A stretch of DNA of 64,000 nucleotides, taken from Lineus longissimus. Lineage: Eukaryota > Nemertea > Pilidiophora > Heteronemertea > Lineidae. Location: contig NC_088312.1 of assembly GCF_910592395.1 (NCBI RefSeq), positions 9,548,001 to 9,612,000 of the forward strand. The letters run 5' to 3'. Shown here piece by piece: positions 11,636-25,900 of the stretch. The notes below the pieces were generated by a model, which was not told the origin of the DNA, ran no database searches, and saw only the letters and a list, made by a program, of their open reading frames with translations. Within the stretch, counting starts at the first letter, position 1, and every line of letters begins with the position of its first letter. Position numbers and translations under genes: made by a program.

Positions 11636-13759
11636 TAGACTATTAGGGAGAATAAATCGCCAAAACAGCAATAAACTTCAAATTTATTTCAGACCCTACG
11701 CTTTGAATACATAGATGTCTGCCTGGTGGCCCAGATGCAGCCTATTTATTGATATTGTCAGCCACATCTTCCTTTTTGACTTTGGCCTTACTGTTGCCCA
11801 GTACACCAGTATGATGAGAGGGGTATGCATTTATTACTAGTGTACATGAACAATAGGCTGGTTTAGATCCTTCTACAGGTATTCATAAAAAGAAACAATT
11901 TTAGCAAGAATTCATAAAGACTTTGGGAATTCTTGATTTACCATATGATCATACATCTACAAATAACTTGGTACAGGTGCTTCTTATCAGATGGTAAGAT
12001 GTCTGTCAATGTTCAATAAATGAAGTGCAAACTAATGACTGACAGGTTTTAATGTACCAAATATATGCTGCCAGCCTTATGCATTGTACCCAATGCTTGC
12101 TCTCCCAAACTGATTACTCGCATTATTCATTGCGCCTCCTCCTCCAAACTGGCATTTAAACAGGCTAGATCAACAAAAATCTCTAGCAAAACATACAATA
12201 ATACAATATCGTAGCGTGATTGGCTCAACCCCAAAAATGAACTTTATCAAATGAATTTCATTAAAAATGTTTCTACAAAGACCTACAAATAATACCCGCA
12301 CAAGCCCAAACCTGTCTTTGCACATTAATTCTTGTCTATTATAAGCCCAAATCCTTATACAACATAAGACAGCACAGCGTAGTCAAGCAGAAAAAACAGG
12401 CACCAACAAACAAATACACTTAAAATATTGAGGACATCATCACCAAATGCAACGTTTTCTAACAAACCTAAAGTTAATTGTCTTGATTTATAAAAATGTT
12501 CATTTCTCAATCTTGCTGTTTTGAATAGAAATAGGCCATAGCCTGTCCTAGCATGGACTGAAAAAGAACTTTCTTTATCCTAAAGAAGTAAAGCATAGAA
12601 AATGCTTAGCTCTATGACCAACACAATGTACCCTAAATATTCGCAATTGGCAAAATGCCTGCAGTGGAACCTTGTAATCTGACCAATCATGCGACAGAAT
12701 AAAAGTGGGCGCGTTGCCGGGGTTGTCGTGTTGATGAATTTGATGATTAGGACTGGTAAAACGAGTGGCTGAGGTCTAGGTACCAAGTTGGGCGTGTTGG
12801 CAAGGGTCTGTCAATAGAAATTAAAGAGGAAAGCAATCCTAACCCGAGAATTCTGGATGTCATGGTCACATTACTGGCGTGTTCCCCTCGGTTCTACTGT
12901 GTCCCAACTTGTCAGGTTGGAGAAGGTTCTTTATAGCATTGAAGAAGTGGACGAGCAGCTTCTGTTGCAGAAGGGATATGAATAAATACTGCAGACATAA
13001 GCCAAGAGTCAACCCCAAAGAGTAATAAATGATTATCAAGTATCGACTCATCTGTAGTGTTAATTCCAAAAAGACGGAATGATTCCCATTCTGAAACTTC
13101 GAACAATGATTTAACATAAACCCTCAGTGGCCAAGATGATTTATTTTGATTGTTTTTAAACAGAAAATCTTCATCAGATCAAGAAAATGTGACCTGTACC
13201 CGATGAATAAAGCTTATCTTATTCAGAAAGGTTTTATGATGTTGATAGTATTTTTCCTTCCCAAAACAGATATGCTGACCTCAATTTTTTTCAACATTTA
13301 GATTTTATCTTCTCAGCCCTTGAATGATTAAGGAATCTACCAAGTTAAATGATCTTGTTCGATACTATTCAATTATTTTTGTTGGACAAGGCTGGTACAA
13401 TATAATAAGATAGAATCTCTATACAGAGAACACTTCAATAAAGAGGTGTATACTGATTACAGAGGCTAAGATGTTCAGAAATAATCATATTTGGGAAAAA
13501 AGTTGATAAATAGTTTATCAACTTTGTTTAAAACTAACCAGTACAAACAAAGAGGGTGTTGATAAAGGAAGAGGGATGTGCCACTGTCTTTCCAGATAGA
13601 AATATCCAGGTAGGACAATAAGATATGCATCTTTCTCAGCAGAATTTTCCTATCAAAACCATCTAAATGATTGAATAGCCCACAGTCAAGATTATACTCA
13701 GGAGATTTAGGAAATCTTAATCTACTCAATCAGTATAATCCAAATAATTGGCAATGTTC

Positions 13760-16700
13760 TTAATCTGAATCTTCATAATCAGTTGTTCCCTCCGAGTCTG
13801 ATACATCCTCCTCATCATGATCCTCATCCTCATCCGAGATGTCCCATTGTGGATGGTTCTCAACCTTGCGCGCTTCTTTCACATCGAGCTGAAACGTGAC
13901 AGCAACATCTGAGGTAAATACGCAATACAACACTGTAAATAATCAATTCTTAGACAAAGGACAAAGGACTGGATATTACTTCCTAAGAGATACAAATCAT
14001 GGTTTTTCTCTTGATTTGAACCTTGGTCTTACTGCATGGCTGCATAGCAGTTTTACTCACTGGGCTATGACGCTTCTCTGGTCACTGTTCAATATCACAA
14101 TCAAAATTTTTCTAAAACCATGGACAGATCACAGCATTAAGAAACTCACCTTAACAGTGTGTGAACGATCAAAGTCCAGATAGGAATCTGATTTTAGGCA
14201 GACTTGGTAGTGGTACAAGCCAGGCTTGGGAGGAGCAGAGAACTTAAGCTGGACTTCTTCTCTTTCCTTGAGGCCACATATCTGCACAGGGGCCGTGATT
14301 AAGCTGTGGTTCTTCCTGTCAGTAACATACACCCACCACCACTCGTGTTTTTCCTGCAATGAAAGATTGTATCAATGGTTACTTGGCAATAAACAATTTT
14401 TTCCTATCTATATTTCAACTATTAAAACACTTCCTGCATGTGCAAAACTATGGCTAGGTGAGCACCCGCAACTGCTTCCTACAAATCAAGTGAAACCACC
14501 ACTTTTGCTATCCAAATATGATATCATGACCTTTGACCTACTTGAACCTGAAAGGTCATAATATTTGCCAGGAACCTGCCTCTGAATCTCTGAGAGAATA
14601 CACCCCGATGTACCAAATGTGCATATCGTCGGTGTACAATGAAAACCTTGTAACTGCAATTTCGGCCATGTCGAGGTTTTTGTTCGAGGAGGGACAGAAT
14701 TTCATTCGCAAGCTAACTGGCAAGTACATCAGAGGTTTCCGACCAATCAAAGCCTAATTGAAACATAAGTACGTTACTTGAAAACCTCGTACATGTAACT
14801 GCATCAGTGTTGCATTACAGTTCAAATTTATTTTGTTCTCCGATCTGTAGAATTGGAAAAAAATCAGTTCCGAGGTTTTCATAGTCAACCAACGATATAC
14901 ATGTACTTACGATAGGAAAGTAAGGACAATGCACCACGTGGGATTCTTTCGACTTTGTCTCCAAAGCATTCTCCTTCTTCGCCTCTTCTTGAAACTTCAT
15001 CCAATCCTCCTCATCATCCTCGGGTTTCCGATTCTTTCGACGAGTCGTTGGTGTTGACTCTTCGCCGCCCTCACTCTCGCTCATGTTGGAACCACTCTCT
15101 TCATCATTGTCTTCTACTCTTTCGCGTTTCGCATCTTTCTTTTCCTGCCAGGGTAAAGAAACTTTCAAGCATGGTAGGATTTACTGGCAACTAGTCACAA
15201 CGACACTCTTCGGCTAAATTACAACGATTGAAAAATGATGTACCACTAAATGCCGTTTATGTGTATAGTGGCAATGAATTGTTGCTAGGTGGGCAAGTCT
15301 TTTGGCAACTCTACATCACTTCACTGCAAGACCAGGTCTATTTCAACAACGATAAGAGTAACTGATTAAACCAAAAGATTTTGTGTACCTTGTTAGCTAG
15401 AGCAACAGCATTCTCCTTATTTTCCTCTTCCTTCTTAACGGCATTCCTAACGTATGGCTGCTTGACTGGTTTCTTTTTCTTTTTACTGGCACCACCTTTT
15501 TTCTTTTTCTGTTGCTTCTCCCACACCTTGGGCTTTGGAGCTGTAGAATCAGTGGCAGCCTGAAAAAAAAAATAACCATAGTTACAGTTTTATCATAAAC
15601 TTGCAGAAAAGGAACGTATGTAAACGGGTAATAATTGTTCAAACCTATCATCAGGACTACTAGCTCTACTAGCTTAGAATCCCCCCTTGGGGCTGCTAAG
15701 TATGGGTATCCTGTAAAGAGATCGTTGACAATCATGGACTGTGATCTCGCTCTCAAGAATCAAACTCAAATGGTCTTACCTTATTTTTGTTTTCTTTTTC
15801 ATTCTCATTGTCATCATCCTCTTCATCTTCATCCATCCCGTCTCCCTTCTCCTCCAAAGCACCCTCATCTTCGTTCTCCTCAAGAGAGATTTCCTCCAGC
15901 TCGTTCAAGTTAAGATCCTTGTCAAATAGCACTTCCATATTCTGACGCACCAACTCAACTGTGACGGTGACTATCGACCCAGCAGTAACTGTACTATCGT
16001 CATCATCAAGGACTGAAAACAATGCGAGAAGATTAGGATAGATATCGCTTGTCATGTCATGAACAGAACTGCTGATGATGCCAACATAAGGACTAAGGTT
16101 CAAATGAAACGGCATAATGTTTTTGTTCCCCATACCATACTAAGCTGCTTCTAGGCCATCCTCTTGCAAACAGGGCCAACAACATGACTCCTCCTTACAC
16201 CAGCCAATAACCAACATTCCTCGCTCATCACACGGTGCTTTGAACGTCTTTCTGAACCAAGGTGGCTTTAGTACGACTCAGTTGGAATTACGGTGACAGG
16301 GAATACAACTCTAGACTGAAAGCAAACAGAACACTACTCACCCCCCGAGGTCACATTCATTTGTATATATGGCATTGATGCACAGACAATCATCACGTCT
16401 CTGTAATCATCATCAGACATACTACGTAACATGATACGTCGATCTTCTTCTGTCATTTTCACAAACTCTTCTATACTTCTTATGTGTCTCTGAAAGGTAA
16501 GGAAAGTGAGATCAGGAAGACGCTCCACTTCAAAACAGCAATGAAATACAAACACAAATCTGTAAACGGGAGGTCATCAAAAATATCATCAGATCGATCA
16601 TCAAAATTATTAATAGGGCACAGACCTAGCTCCTACCAATACATTTGATGAGATGAGATAACTAAAACATACAGTCCCTCAAAGCATGTAGATATTTAAA

Positions 16701-19700
16701 GTTTTCATTTGACCTACAGGTTTATTACTTACTCTTTTATTTTGAAAATGTCTCAGCATATCCTCCCTAATATGGGGCAACTGCAGCAGCGCACTCTTTT
16801 TGTCCCAGAGAGCCTGTATTATCATCTGACTCAACTTCATCGTATTTTCTATCGTCTCGATGCGAGGGACATGGGAAGCTGCAAGATCAAAGCACCATAA
16901 TTATTGTCATCATTTAGATTATGAACAAATTTTCTTATTACAGTAACACTCAAATCTATTGAAGGCACCCCTGGGTTTGAAATCTTCTGTAATATCAAAA
17001 GACACCCAGACAAATGAGACTGAACTTTGAAGTGCATATGTGGGAAGTATCTTCATGGTAAACCTGTTGATCGACATTGGGTGATATGAATTAAGACTAG
17101 CAAATGCTTTTATCTAAAACTCCGAGTACAATTACACTAGGCCTTTCTGTACAAAATTGAAGTAAAAGCATTTACTAGACTTTATTCATATCAGCCATTG
17201 TCACAAACAATTGAGATATCTTTCCTTGGTAAGCTCTCATTCTGCACCTAATGATGGTTTTTCTTTTGTTTGGCTTGATTTTCTGCAACTTTCGCATAAT
17301 AGCTTCATTCCTTAAAACTTAAGAAGATGCATTTATCTCACCTCTTCCAGCATGTGCCAATGCTACTAGTTGGGCTACAATAGTAACCATCTCATTTATC
17401 AGATAAGGACATTTTTTCAATATCAACTGCTTATCTGAAAGGGAGAATATCACAATATTAGAAAAAAAAGCAGGGGGTAAGGAATGTCATCATCACTAAT
17501 TCCTATTGAGGCCCTCTGAACTTATAGGCCTACAGCCACTGTTGTGACAGCAATGATTTATGACTGGTTCCTGATCTTACCTAATTCTAAAGATTTTGGA
17601 GGCAACTCCAAGCGGGATAGATGAGAGTGAATCAATGCTCTGGCTTTGATACTGTAAGGATAGAAAAGGGGCCTCTCTCGCTTTTTCTCTTCAAGATTCT
17701 GGAGTTCACGCATCACCTGAAAGACAGCAAAAAGGATTTCAATCAGTCGTAGTCTCTTAATATTTCAGGGTATTCACCAGATGATTAGGTTGGTACACAA
17801 CAGAACAGTTTTAGCAAGCACAAAATAGAAGTGCGTGGCATTGAATATCGGACGATACATTAAACTCTACCTTAGTGCGATCTAATCAAGGCAAGTATTT
17901 GGGCACATTATTTAGTAAGTGACCCTAAATTATAGGATACACATACATGTATTTAAAAGATCTTTAGAGTACCAACAATATCAGCAACCGACACAGTCTA
18001 CCAGGTCAAATATCAATTCCACGTTATTGTCACTCAGTACTTACGGCTGGTATCTCTTCATTATCAGATGGTCTCTCACATATTTCTGGATTGTGCCCTT
18101 TCTCAAACTCCATGGAGCCAGCGAGAATCATAATCACTCCTGAGAACAAGAAGAAGACAATGTTAACAACAATCGAGACATTGACAAATATGATAATTCA
18201 AATATCAAAATCGCTCTCATGCTTTACGCATAAAAACTTAATTGATAATGCTTACTTTTCATGATCATGTTTGGTGTCTTGTGGAAAAAATAATAGTAGA
18301 GCTGTGTTGTGTCCAAAAGCACTTGATCCCCACTGAACTTGATAGACCGGTACCACCATGTGCCCTGCAAGTGCAAGAAAAACAATAATTAAGCAATAAT
18401 TATATATTAAGTGAATAGCAAAGAAAATGTGGCTACCCAGCACAAACATTTACTGCCAACTGGTGAAGGAGTAGGTGCCAACTTGATTCATAAGGCCTGT
18501 CAGACTCTGACTCAAAGTCCATCAGTCACCATGTGCAGGTCATCCTGAAATGCTGAAATCCCATGAGCAGACATTGAAATCAGAAAGAGTGGAATATCAA
18601 TAAAGTAGGCTTCATTATTCTTTTTACACATGACACCTCATGGCACAGAATATTTTCAAGTTGAAGTATTGCCATTGGACAAATGACTTTCCAAAGCGTA
18701 AACTGTGATATACCCCAAATCGGTGCAGGCACCAAAATCTGTGGAAAGCTTACTGCAACAACATGATGGTGCTTAGCCCTAAAGCCAACAAAATCTTGCT
18801 TGATGATGGCAGCTCCTTGCATTCCCAGTGTAATATGAACTAACGACCAAAGCATGAGGAGATAAAAATTACATTCCAGAAAAACAATTCCCCAAAAAAG
18901 GCCCTTTGGAACCACGAATCTGCCATAATGACGAAGAGGATGTACATGCTGTGAGTACCACAAAATCCATTTGACAAACCTAGCAAGCTTCCATAATCAC
19001 AGACTTGAAATCAACCACCAAGCTGACGCAATTAATCAATGTTTCATTTTCACCAAAAAGAAGTGCCAGGTATACGAACCTCCTCTTCAATGAACACCTT
19101 ACAAACAAACAAACCCTAGGCAAAATATGACATAAATATTTAAATGGTTTCTGGCACTTTCTAATGTGTGGTTGAGGATGCAATCTGTTCCGTCATTTTA
19201 CACCAGAAAAACCCGCAGGACACCAGGAGGAACAGGCTAGTGGGTTGAAACTTAGAAGAACAGATCTGCCACAACTACATGAACAACAAATTTGAACAAT
19301 ACCAAGGTTTTTTCATTTCTTTTGGAACAAAATAGAAACCTACCCACGTATGCCAAAACAACTCAACCAGCTCTTGATCAAAAGGATTACGATTTGCCCT
19401 GGGTGGGTAGGTTGCTAGGTATTGTTGTCAGGAGGAATAGAGGAAGCTCTAAAGCATGAACACCATTTCTACTCACCACAGCGACAGGTAGAACCACCAT
19501 GAAAACAAGACCATACATGGCCAAGACCCATATAGAATTCTGCTTCTCTACTATCCATTTCGGTAGAGCAATTCCAAAGTGTGTAGCTAAAAGAGAAGAA
19601 GAAGAACGATTCTGACCACTAGACAGATGTGTAATTTTCTATATGTATATTCTTTCTATTTCATGTCTAGTTGGCGGAGTTGTCCAAATAATGATGATCG

Positions 19701-21647
19701 GATATCAGATGCAGATATCAAGCCATGGGAAATGGCAACAAACAGCCACATGGTCCGAGATACTGGCAGCTGTTTTGGTGAATTTGATTCATGGCATATA
19801 GGCCTATTGCTTATTCAAATTGCCACAAAACTCCCAGAAATGGATTGACATCAAAAATTGGCTTGCAATTCCTTCTGTGTAGGAGTCTCTTATTGAATAG
19901 TAATTTTGAAATAATCTTATTGGCAAAATTCTCAACACAATACAAGTACCTACCCCCAGGCCCATCTGGGCTGCCATATTCTTGCCAATTTTTCCGTGAT
20001 TCCTCATTGGTTAGTGCTTCATGGGCTTTGGCTATTCTCATGAACTTTTTAGAATCTCCTGTCTTTCCATCGGGATGGTACTTCAAACTCAGCTTTCTAT
20101 ATGCTTTCTTGATTTCTATTGTTGATGCATCCTGTTAAGTAAATGACATTGATTATAATAACAATACCACAAAACACAGAAGGATAGCGGATATGACTGA
20201 CAACTGTTAAACCTTTCAGATGACACTTTTGGCTGGTTTAGTCCAATCTGTTAAGTCTGAGGTGCATTCCATGTTCGAAGGAATCAACATTTAGATGGAT
20301 TAGAATATTCTAGTATGAAAACTGTTTAACAGAGGCCTTCCACTTATTTGAACAGAAAAATTCTGGTGACTAGCATAAAATTAAAATACCAATTTTTTCA
20401 CTAAAGAGTATAATGTGACAGACATTCTAACTCACTTACCCGATCAATTCCAAGTTCAATAAAGGGATCATACTCTACATGATCTAGCTCCAACTGTGAG
20501 ACTTTGTAAATCAAAATCATAAATATGACCCAGGCTATCCCGAGGCCAATCGTTACACCTTTTCTTTTGAATGTTGTCCAAGGTCTTTTTGAATGTAACC
20601 TCTGCCTCTTTGCCTGACATGCTTCACAGTGGCACAGACGCCGTAACTTCCCTGAATCTGAAATGTATATATGCCTGTACCACCTAGGGTAGGGAAACAA
20701 ACCAACTTTACAAGAGATCTTCATGGTCAAAGATCCCAGACAATGGCTCAAGAGGCAAACCTTTTGTGAAAATGGTTTGTTTACCCGACCCTAAATCATA
20801 GGTGGTACAGGCTGTGACCAGCCGTGGAGTCTAAAATGGCACAAAATAGGCCCTTTAAATTCCTAGCCTGGGGGTGAGGAAAAAAATTAGAAGTCACACG
20901 ATAGCAGCAACCTTTGCGAAGAGGTTTGTTTGGGCGCCGACTGGTCCAGCATTTTACCTGGCACAAAGGGTCACAGTGGCTTACGGCATAGAACTTTTTA
21001 CACCAGGCAGAGGAAGCCACTGCTGGCCCAAACAAACCTACATATAGGCACAACGAACATGTGGTGTGCGACCATGTGGTCTTTTGTTTGCCGCTTGTTT
21101 GTTGGGGCCAGCAGTGGCTTCCTCCACCGGGTGCAAATGCCTCTATTGTCCGAAGTTGGCTTAGGCCTTCTGACGTGTTCTGGGTGTGGGTATTTGATTT
21201 GTTATGGCTCGGTTTCGTCTTGCTGAAGGTGTAGGAGGGCTATAGGCCTACTTCATTCAGCCAATCATGGCAGGCAATTACAATGGTCCTCCTGGAATCT
21301 ATACTATGGACACTCCACACGGTGGTTCTAGCTCTGCTGGAGGCAAGGGCAACAACACCAGACAATTCGATAAAACAAAGTTTCAGATTGTGTAATATAG
21401 CCCTACTAGCCCCTAAGCAACGACTGATGATGATGATGATGATGAATGCATGCATGACATGCATGCATTATTCAGCATGTACATTCTTTTCAAAACGTGA
21501 AGTTTTCTGAACCAGATTGTTACCTTTTGATTCCCAGCTTGGCCAAAGATAGTAAGTGACTGGTATCAAAACAAGGGCATAGAAAGATAATACAAAATAG
21601 TAAAAGGTTCCACCCTTTTCATCGTATTCAAACTGCATTCCAGGCAT
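13760..21647 (-). CDS. SEC63: SEC63, ER translocon J-protein
   Basis: Fifteen coding exons give 775 residues; human is 760. Exons: 21647-21524, 20657-20440, 20131-19954, 19586-19477, 18364-18256, 18139-18045, 17716-17581, 17434-17342, 16878-16733, 16489-16342, 16012-15780, 15559-15389, 15144-14911, 14353-14150, 13888-13760. All junction phases agree. SEC63 recruits BiP to the SEC61/SEC62 channel for protein import into the ER. Visible parts: MPGMQFEYDEKG start, membrane segment 1 (about 15-32), segment 2 (about 75-93), lumenal J domain with HPD at 133-135, segment 3 (about 191-213), the Sec63/Brl domain, a lysine-rich then acidic linker, a C-terminal Ig-like segment with EKHEWWWVYV, and an acidic tail. 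The gene is divergent from the zinc-finger gene, with about 690 bp between start codons. Confidence 0.96.
17080..17200. mobile_element. Palindromic MITE in a SEC63 intron
   Basis: A 120-bp palindrome whose arms read GATATGAATTAAGACTAG and, inverted, CTAGACTTTATTCATATC, with AGCATTTACTAG/GCAAATGCTTTTATC inside. A second copy is at 33,797-33,909, so this is a dispersed family. Confidence 0.65.
20671..21126. repeat. Two inverted-repeat pairs in SEC63 intron 1
   Basis: Pair one: CCTGTACCACCTAGGG (about 20,674) and its imperfect complement ending GGTGGTACAGG (about 20,815), joined by matching AAACAAACC / GGTTTGTTT. Pair two: GGAAGCCACTGCTGGCC (about 21,010) and GGCCAGCAGTGGCTTCC (about 21,106) with AAACAAAC / GTTTGTT extensions. 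Pair one begins about 14 bp from the exon 2 acceptor, so a hairpin could affect its use. Confidence 0.6.
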
Positions 21648-22333
21648 TATAAAGTGTAAAATAAAATCTTTTTTTGATCACAAAATCACAGTGTGTCGTG
21701 GCCTTCCGGCGCGATTTGGACCATCCTGGATCGATACAACGAGAGAAGGGAGATTTGCTCATTATCATAAAATATGCGAACGTCAAATGACGTTACTTGA
21801 TATATGTTGCAGAGGAATAAAGATAAATAGAAAGAAAGTATCTTTTATCATATGTTCATTATTTTACATTCATCATTTTATCTATTTTTTATATAAGTAA
21901 AAGTGGCTGTTTTGTAGCATTTTATGGCTGTATTTGTATTCTATACATTTTTATATTTATGGGTGCAAGTACTTTTGTGCACCATTCTCAATTTCGATTT
22001 TCCGGATTGTTAAAAAAATATCTCAAACAAAGCATTGCATTTCCTGCATATTTTCATGATTGCATCAACTCATAAACCTTGAAACTTAACAAAGTGTGAG
22101 TTCAATCGACTTTTTTGGAAGTCACTTCAAAGTTTTCGTGCCACAAACGACAAAGTCGGTCGAGCTGTACTGTCCGAAATTAGATTCGAAATCAAACAAC
22201 TAGGCCCTATTCAACTAGGTAACCGGAAAAACGCCGACCGACCGACCGACCGACTGACCTGCCAACCTACCGTCATATGCAGTATCCCTTTCGCTTCTCT
22301 ATAGCACATGTGTCTGTGTAGTGCCCAGCGCAA
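21647..22333. promoter_or_regulatory. Divergent SEC63 / zinc-finger gene promoter region
   Basis: About 690 bp between the two start codons. It contains (GACC)n at 22,233-22,260. The part beyond 22,217 belongs to an inverted-repeat element. No clear TATA box could be assigned to either direction. Confidence 0.5.
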
Positions 22334-22772
22334 TGGACGTGATGGAGTCCGACGTGTCTGACAGCAGCATCTCCAGTCAATTGACAATTATACTGGGAAA
22401 ACGAGCCCACGCGGTAAGGAACTGATAACGATACTCTAAAGATATGCTTTGTCTACATGGTCAGTGGATATAAAAACATGATTTGGGCCTAATCTATGCA
22501 CTGTAGTTTTTCTACTCGAGTGTCTCGACCGATGCAATGCATGAACTGCAACGCGCAACATGCATTTGTTGTCATTTGACCAGCGCACGTGCGCTTGTTT
22601 ACAATTTCATTTCACATGACCTGCTATCGTGGATTGGATATATCACATTGATTTATGAGACCTGTGACTCAACTACGAAACTCCTTGGGTTGGTAGGTCG
22701 GAAGGTCGGTCGGTCAGCATTTTTTGGCAGGTCAGTCGGTCGGTCGGTTGGTCAGCGTTTTTCCGGTTACCT
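22217..22772. mobile_element. Inverted-repeat element enclosing the first exon of the zinc-finger gene
   Basis: The left end AGGTAACCGGAAAAACGC is followed by GACC repeats. The right end is GCGTTTTTCCGGTTACCT preceded by GGTC repeats. Arms are about 18 bp exact, then simple-sequence complementarity to about 35-45 bp. The flanks ACTA...TTAACTA are weakly repeated. The 81-nt exon with a strong start context lies inside. Confidence 0.65.
22333..22413 (+). CDS. First exon of the zinc-finger gene (27 codons)
   Basis: ATG with G at -3 and +4, then MDVMESDVSDSSISS..., ending GCG|GTAAGG in phase 0. If spliced to the next acceptor (22,955/22,956) the frame stops after 13 more codons, overlapping the main start; it would then be an upstream ORF of 40 codons. 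If the coiled-coil exon is skipped it joins exon 24,108 (also phase 0) in frame, giving an alternative N-terminus. Which form is made cannot be decided from DNA. Confidence 0.45.
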
Positions 22773-22980
22773 TAACTATATACAAAAAAAAAATATATAT
22801 ATATAAATGAGAAAAGGGAACGATACAAAACTTGGATTTGACCATAACATTCCATAATTACCCCCATGCCCAACAGTGAATATGAATACAGACTATCTAA
22901 TCACCTCGCCTATGTATCGTGACAAATAATAAACAATTATTTTTCTTTTCTTCAGAATACAATGTCAATGTCACTTATAA

Positions 22981-25900
22981 ATGATGAAGGATTATAGCAC
23001 CATGTCCTTGGCAGAAACTCAAGAAGAAAAGGGCCAACCTCTCCACGATATGAAGATGGAACTGCATAGCAAAGGGGCTGTGCTTACAAATGCCTGGTCG
23101 GACTTGTCCTCTTTTCTGACAAAGTATCAGGCAGAGCTGACAAGGAAGGAGTTCGCTGTAGAAATTGCGGGAAAGGAAGTGGATATCCGTAAAAAGCAGC
23201 TGGAAGAAATGAAACTTGTGCTTGAATTTGGCAACGACGAAGTGTCAAATTTACAAAATGAGGTACAAACAAAGGAATCACAGATAAATCATTTGCAGTC
23301 TGAACTTTTGATTAAAGAACAGCTGGTACAAAAGATGCAATTAGATCTCGACTGTAACCAGGACCTCGTCGCTCAATCCAGGAATGATTTTCATGCAGAG
23401 TATTCTGAACTTGTGCAGTGTCGGGGCAATTTAGAGAAATTACAATCTGAACTGTCTGTAAAACAGGAACAAATAGAAATCAAGGACATTTTGTTGAAGA
23501 AGATGCAAGGTCAGTTAATGAGTGAGAATGCTGACCTGAAAGAACAATTGGAGAAGGAACGCAGTGCACATGAACTGACTAAGAAAAGACTGGAAGAGAA
23601 ATCAGTAAGTTGGAGATGTTCTTTGTTGATTTTATTTATAACACAGATAGTAGAACGGGCCACATCAATTGTAAATACTCTGACAGTTGTTGGTTGTTTC
23701 AAAACATGACTGGTTTATTTTCAAAAATATCTTCAGTGACCAACACTCAGTGAAAACATGACTGGTTTATTTTCAAAAATATCTTCAGTGACCAACACTC
23801 AGTGAAAACATGACTGGTTTATTTTCAAAAATAACTTCAGTGACCAACACTCAGTGAAAACATGACTGGTTTATTTTCAAAAATATCTTCAGTGACCAAC
23901 ACTCTTGGTCGAACATGTACATTTATATAATAATCAAGAATAGATATTTATTCATGATGAAAACAATGCATTTCTGAATCAACAGTTTGTCATCTTTTAC
24001 CATTGCAATAGAAAAAATGTAAGTCATCAGAAAAAGAAAATAGTCTTCTGAAGCACCATTTACCTAACATTGAACAATTTTTAAACCATAATAAAATCTC
24101 ATTTCAGAAATCCACTGCACCGTTGTTAAAACAGTTCGACTTAAGCATCTCAAATATCAGAACTGAGCCACAGCAAAGGGACCATGAAAATAATTCTAGT
24201 GCAAAATCGTGCAAATTAAAGTCCTTGTTGACTGGAAAAACAGCTTTCACTGTGACCGCTTTAGGAACTGCCCCTGGTACCTCTGTTATCTGTACAACTG
24301 ATGTGCCTCAAAAGAAGACAAGATATTCAACGCGATCAACTTCCTCAGGATTAAATCAAGAAAGTGATAGCGTCAACATTCCCACTCAGGCTACCTCAGG
24401 TAGTGAAGTTTATTTTCCGTTAAGTGTTTCAGGGGAGGCGGGACAGGAGTCTGTGATTGACACTGTCTCTGAAATGTTTACAAACCACCGAGATCTAAAA
24501 AATGAGCATTTTGATAAGCAGCCTGGTAAATCAAGTTCGGGAAGTGATACTGACATTATGGATGCACTAGAATATCCAGTCCCTGTATCTGGTCCGATTC
24601 CCCATTACATGGGATATGCTGCGAATTCCGAAAAAGCTGGGGAAAAAGAGAAAACGGTAGGTATGGCCTGTAAATTTTATTCTTGATGTGCAGCGAAAGT
24701 CTCTTTTCAAATTATTTTCAACTACCCCAGTAAATGTAATATCATGATTCAAACTGGGAGATGGCATGAAAGAGAAGATTCAACACTAAAGTGATTATAG
24801 TCCATTCAAAAAAAAAAAATTCTGCATTTAATACCATTTTTCAAATCAATGCTATTTTTATTTTTTGCTCTCTTTTTATTTAGATTTTCCCGGGCAATAG
24901 GAAAAAACTCTCAAAATCTAAAAATAAAGCGGATAACGATGTGATGTGTGATTTGTGTGGCAAGATAGTGAGTAACCATCGTTACTTGATTGACCACAAA
25001 GCCCAAGTGCATGGTATTGGAAAATGCCTGATTTGTGAGGTGTGTGGAAAATCACTCTGCAAACCATCTCAATACAGGGACCACGTCAACGCACACAAAG
25101 GGATCAAGGAACACCAGTGCCCGGACTGCAAAAAGTCATTCTGTTTCCAAACAAGTTTAAATCGACACATTCAGGACAAAATCTGTAAAAGGTAAGGATG
25201 GTTTATGTGTTATCGGAGGTGTTTTAGAAGAGGCCAGCACTGATGTACTGAGAATTCCTGCAAAGGGGCCAGTTCTTGGATAAATTTGACCATGTACACA
25301 CTTATTTACGGACTGTTTGCATTGAGCCTGTACTTTTGGTTTTATATCTGTAGCAACTAGTACCACTAGTCGCCATCTGTACACTTCAGCAAATGTCCAT
25401 CCCGACGCGACCTGGAAGATGGGGCAGAAAAGGTGCAACATAGTCACGCTAGATGATATGGAAATGAATGGTGCGCTTCAATAGTAAACATAATTTACAT
25501 TTCCACTGTAGCTGTCGTAGTTGTGACAAACTTGCTGTACATTCTGTATACATGTATATTCTTCTGGTCACAAGCAGATTGTCAGCTCTACCATTGATTA
25601 GATGTTATCACATGGTGTTATGAGAGTTTTCAAGTTATTTTGTCCTTAATTCTTGAACAATTTTTTGTTAAAATCATGCAGATTTTCCCTCGGATTTCAG
25701 CCATTTTATAGAGCTCTCAATCACTCTCAAACTAAGGTACCAAATAAATACATTTTCCAAAATCTTCTTGTGTTCACAAGTGAAGAGTCTTGTAGTCTCA
25801 CTTCCTGCCTTTGAACTGCTGCTCTTGAATACAGTTTTCAAATGGCAAGGATGACGCTACATTTACGAGTCTTGTCAGTAAGTGGTCAGCAGTGCATGGC

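Larger units (their letters stand above)
9717..13759. other. Intergenic region without a recognised gene
   Basis: I see no exon with both splice sites and protein-like reading in this 4-kb stretch. Apart from the two MITEs listed separately it is AT-rich, non-repetitive within the window, and has only short random reading frames. The NB-ARC promoter should lie just above 9716 and the SEC63 3' UTR just below 13760. Confidence 0.6.
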
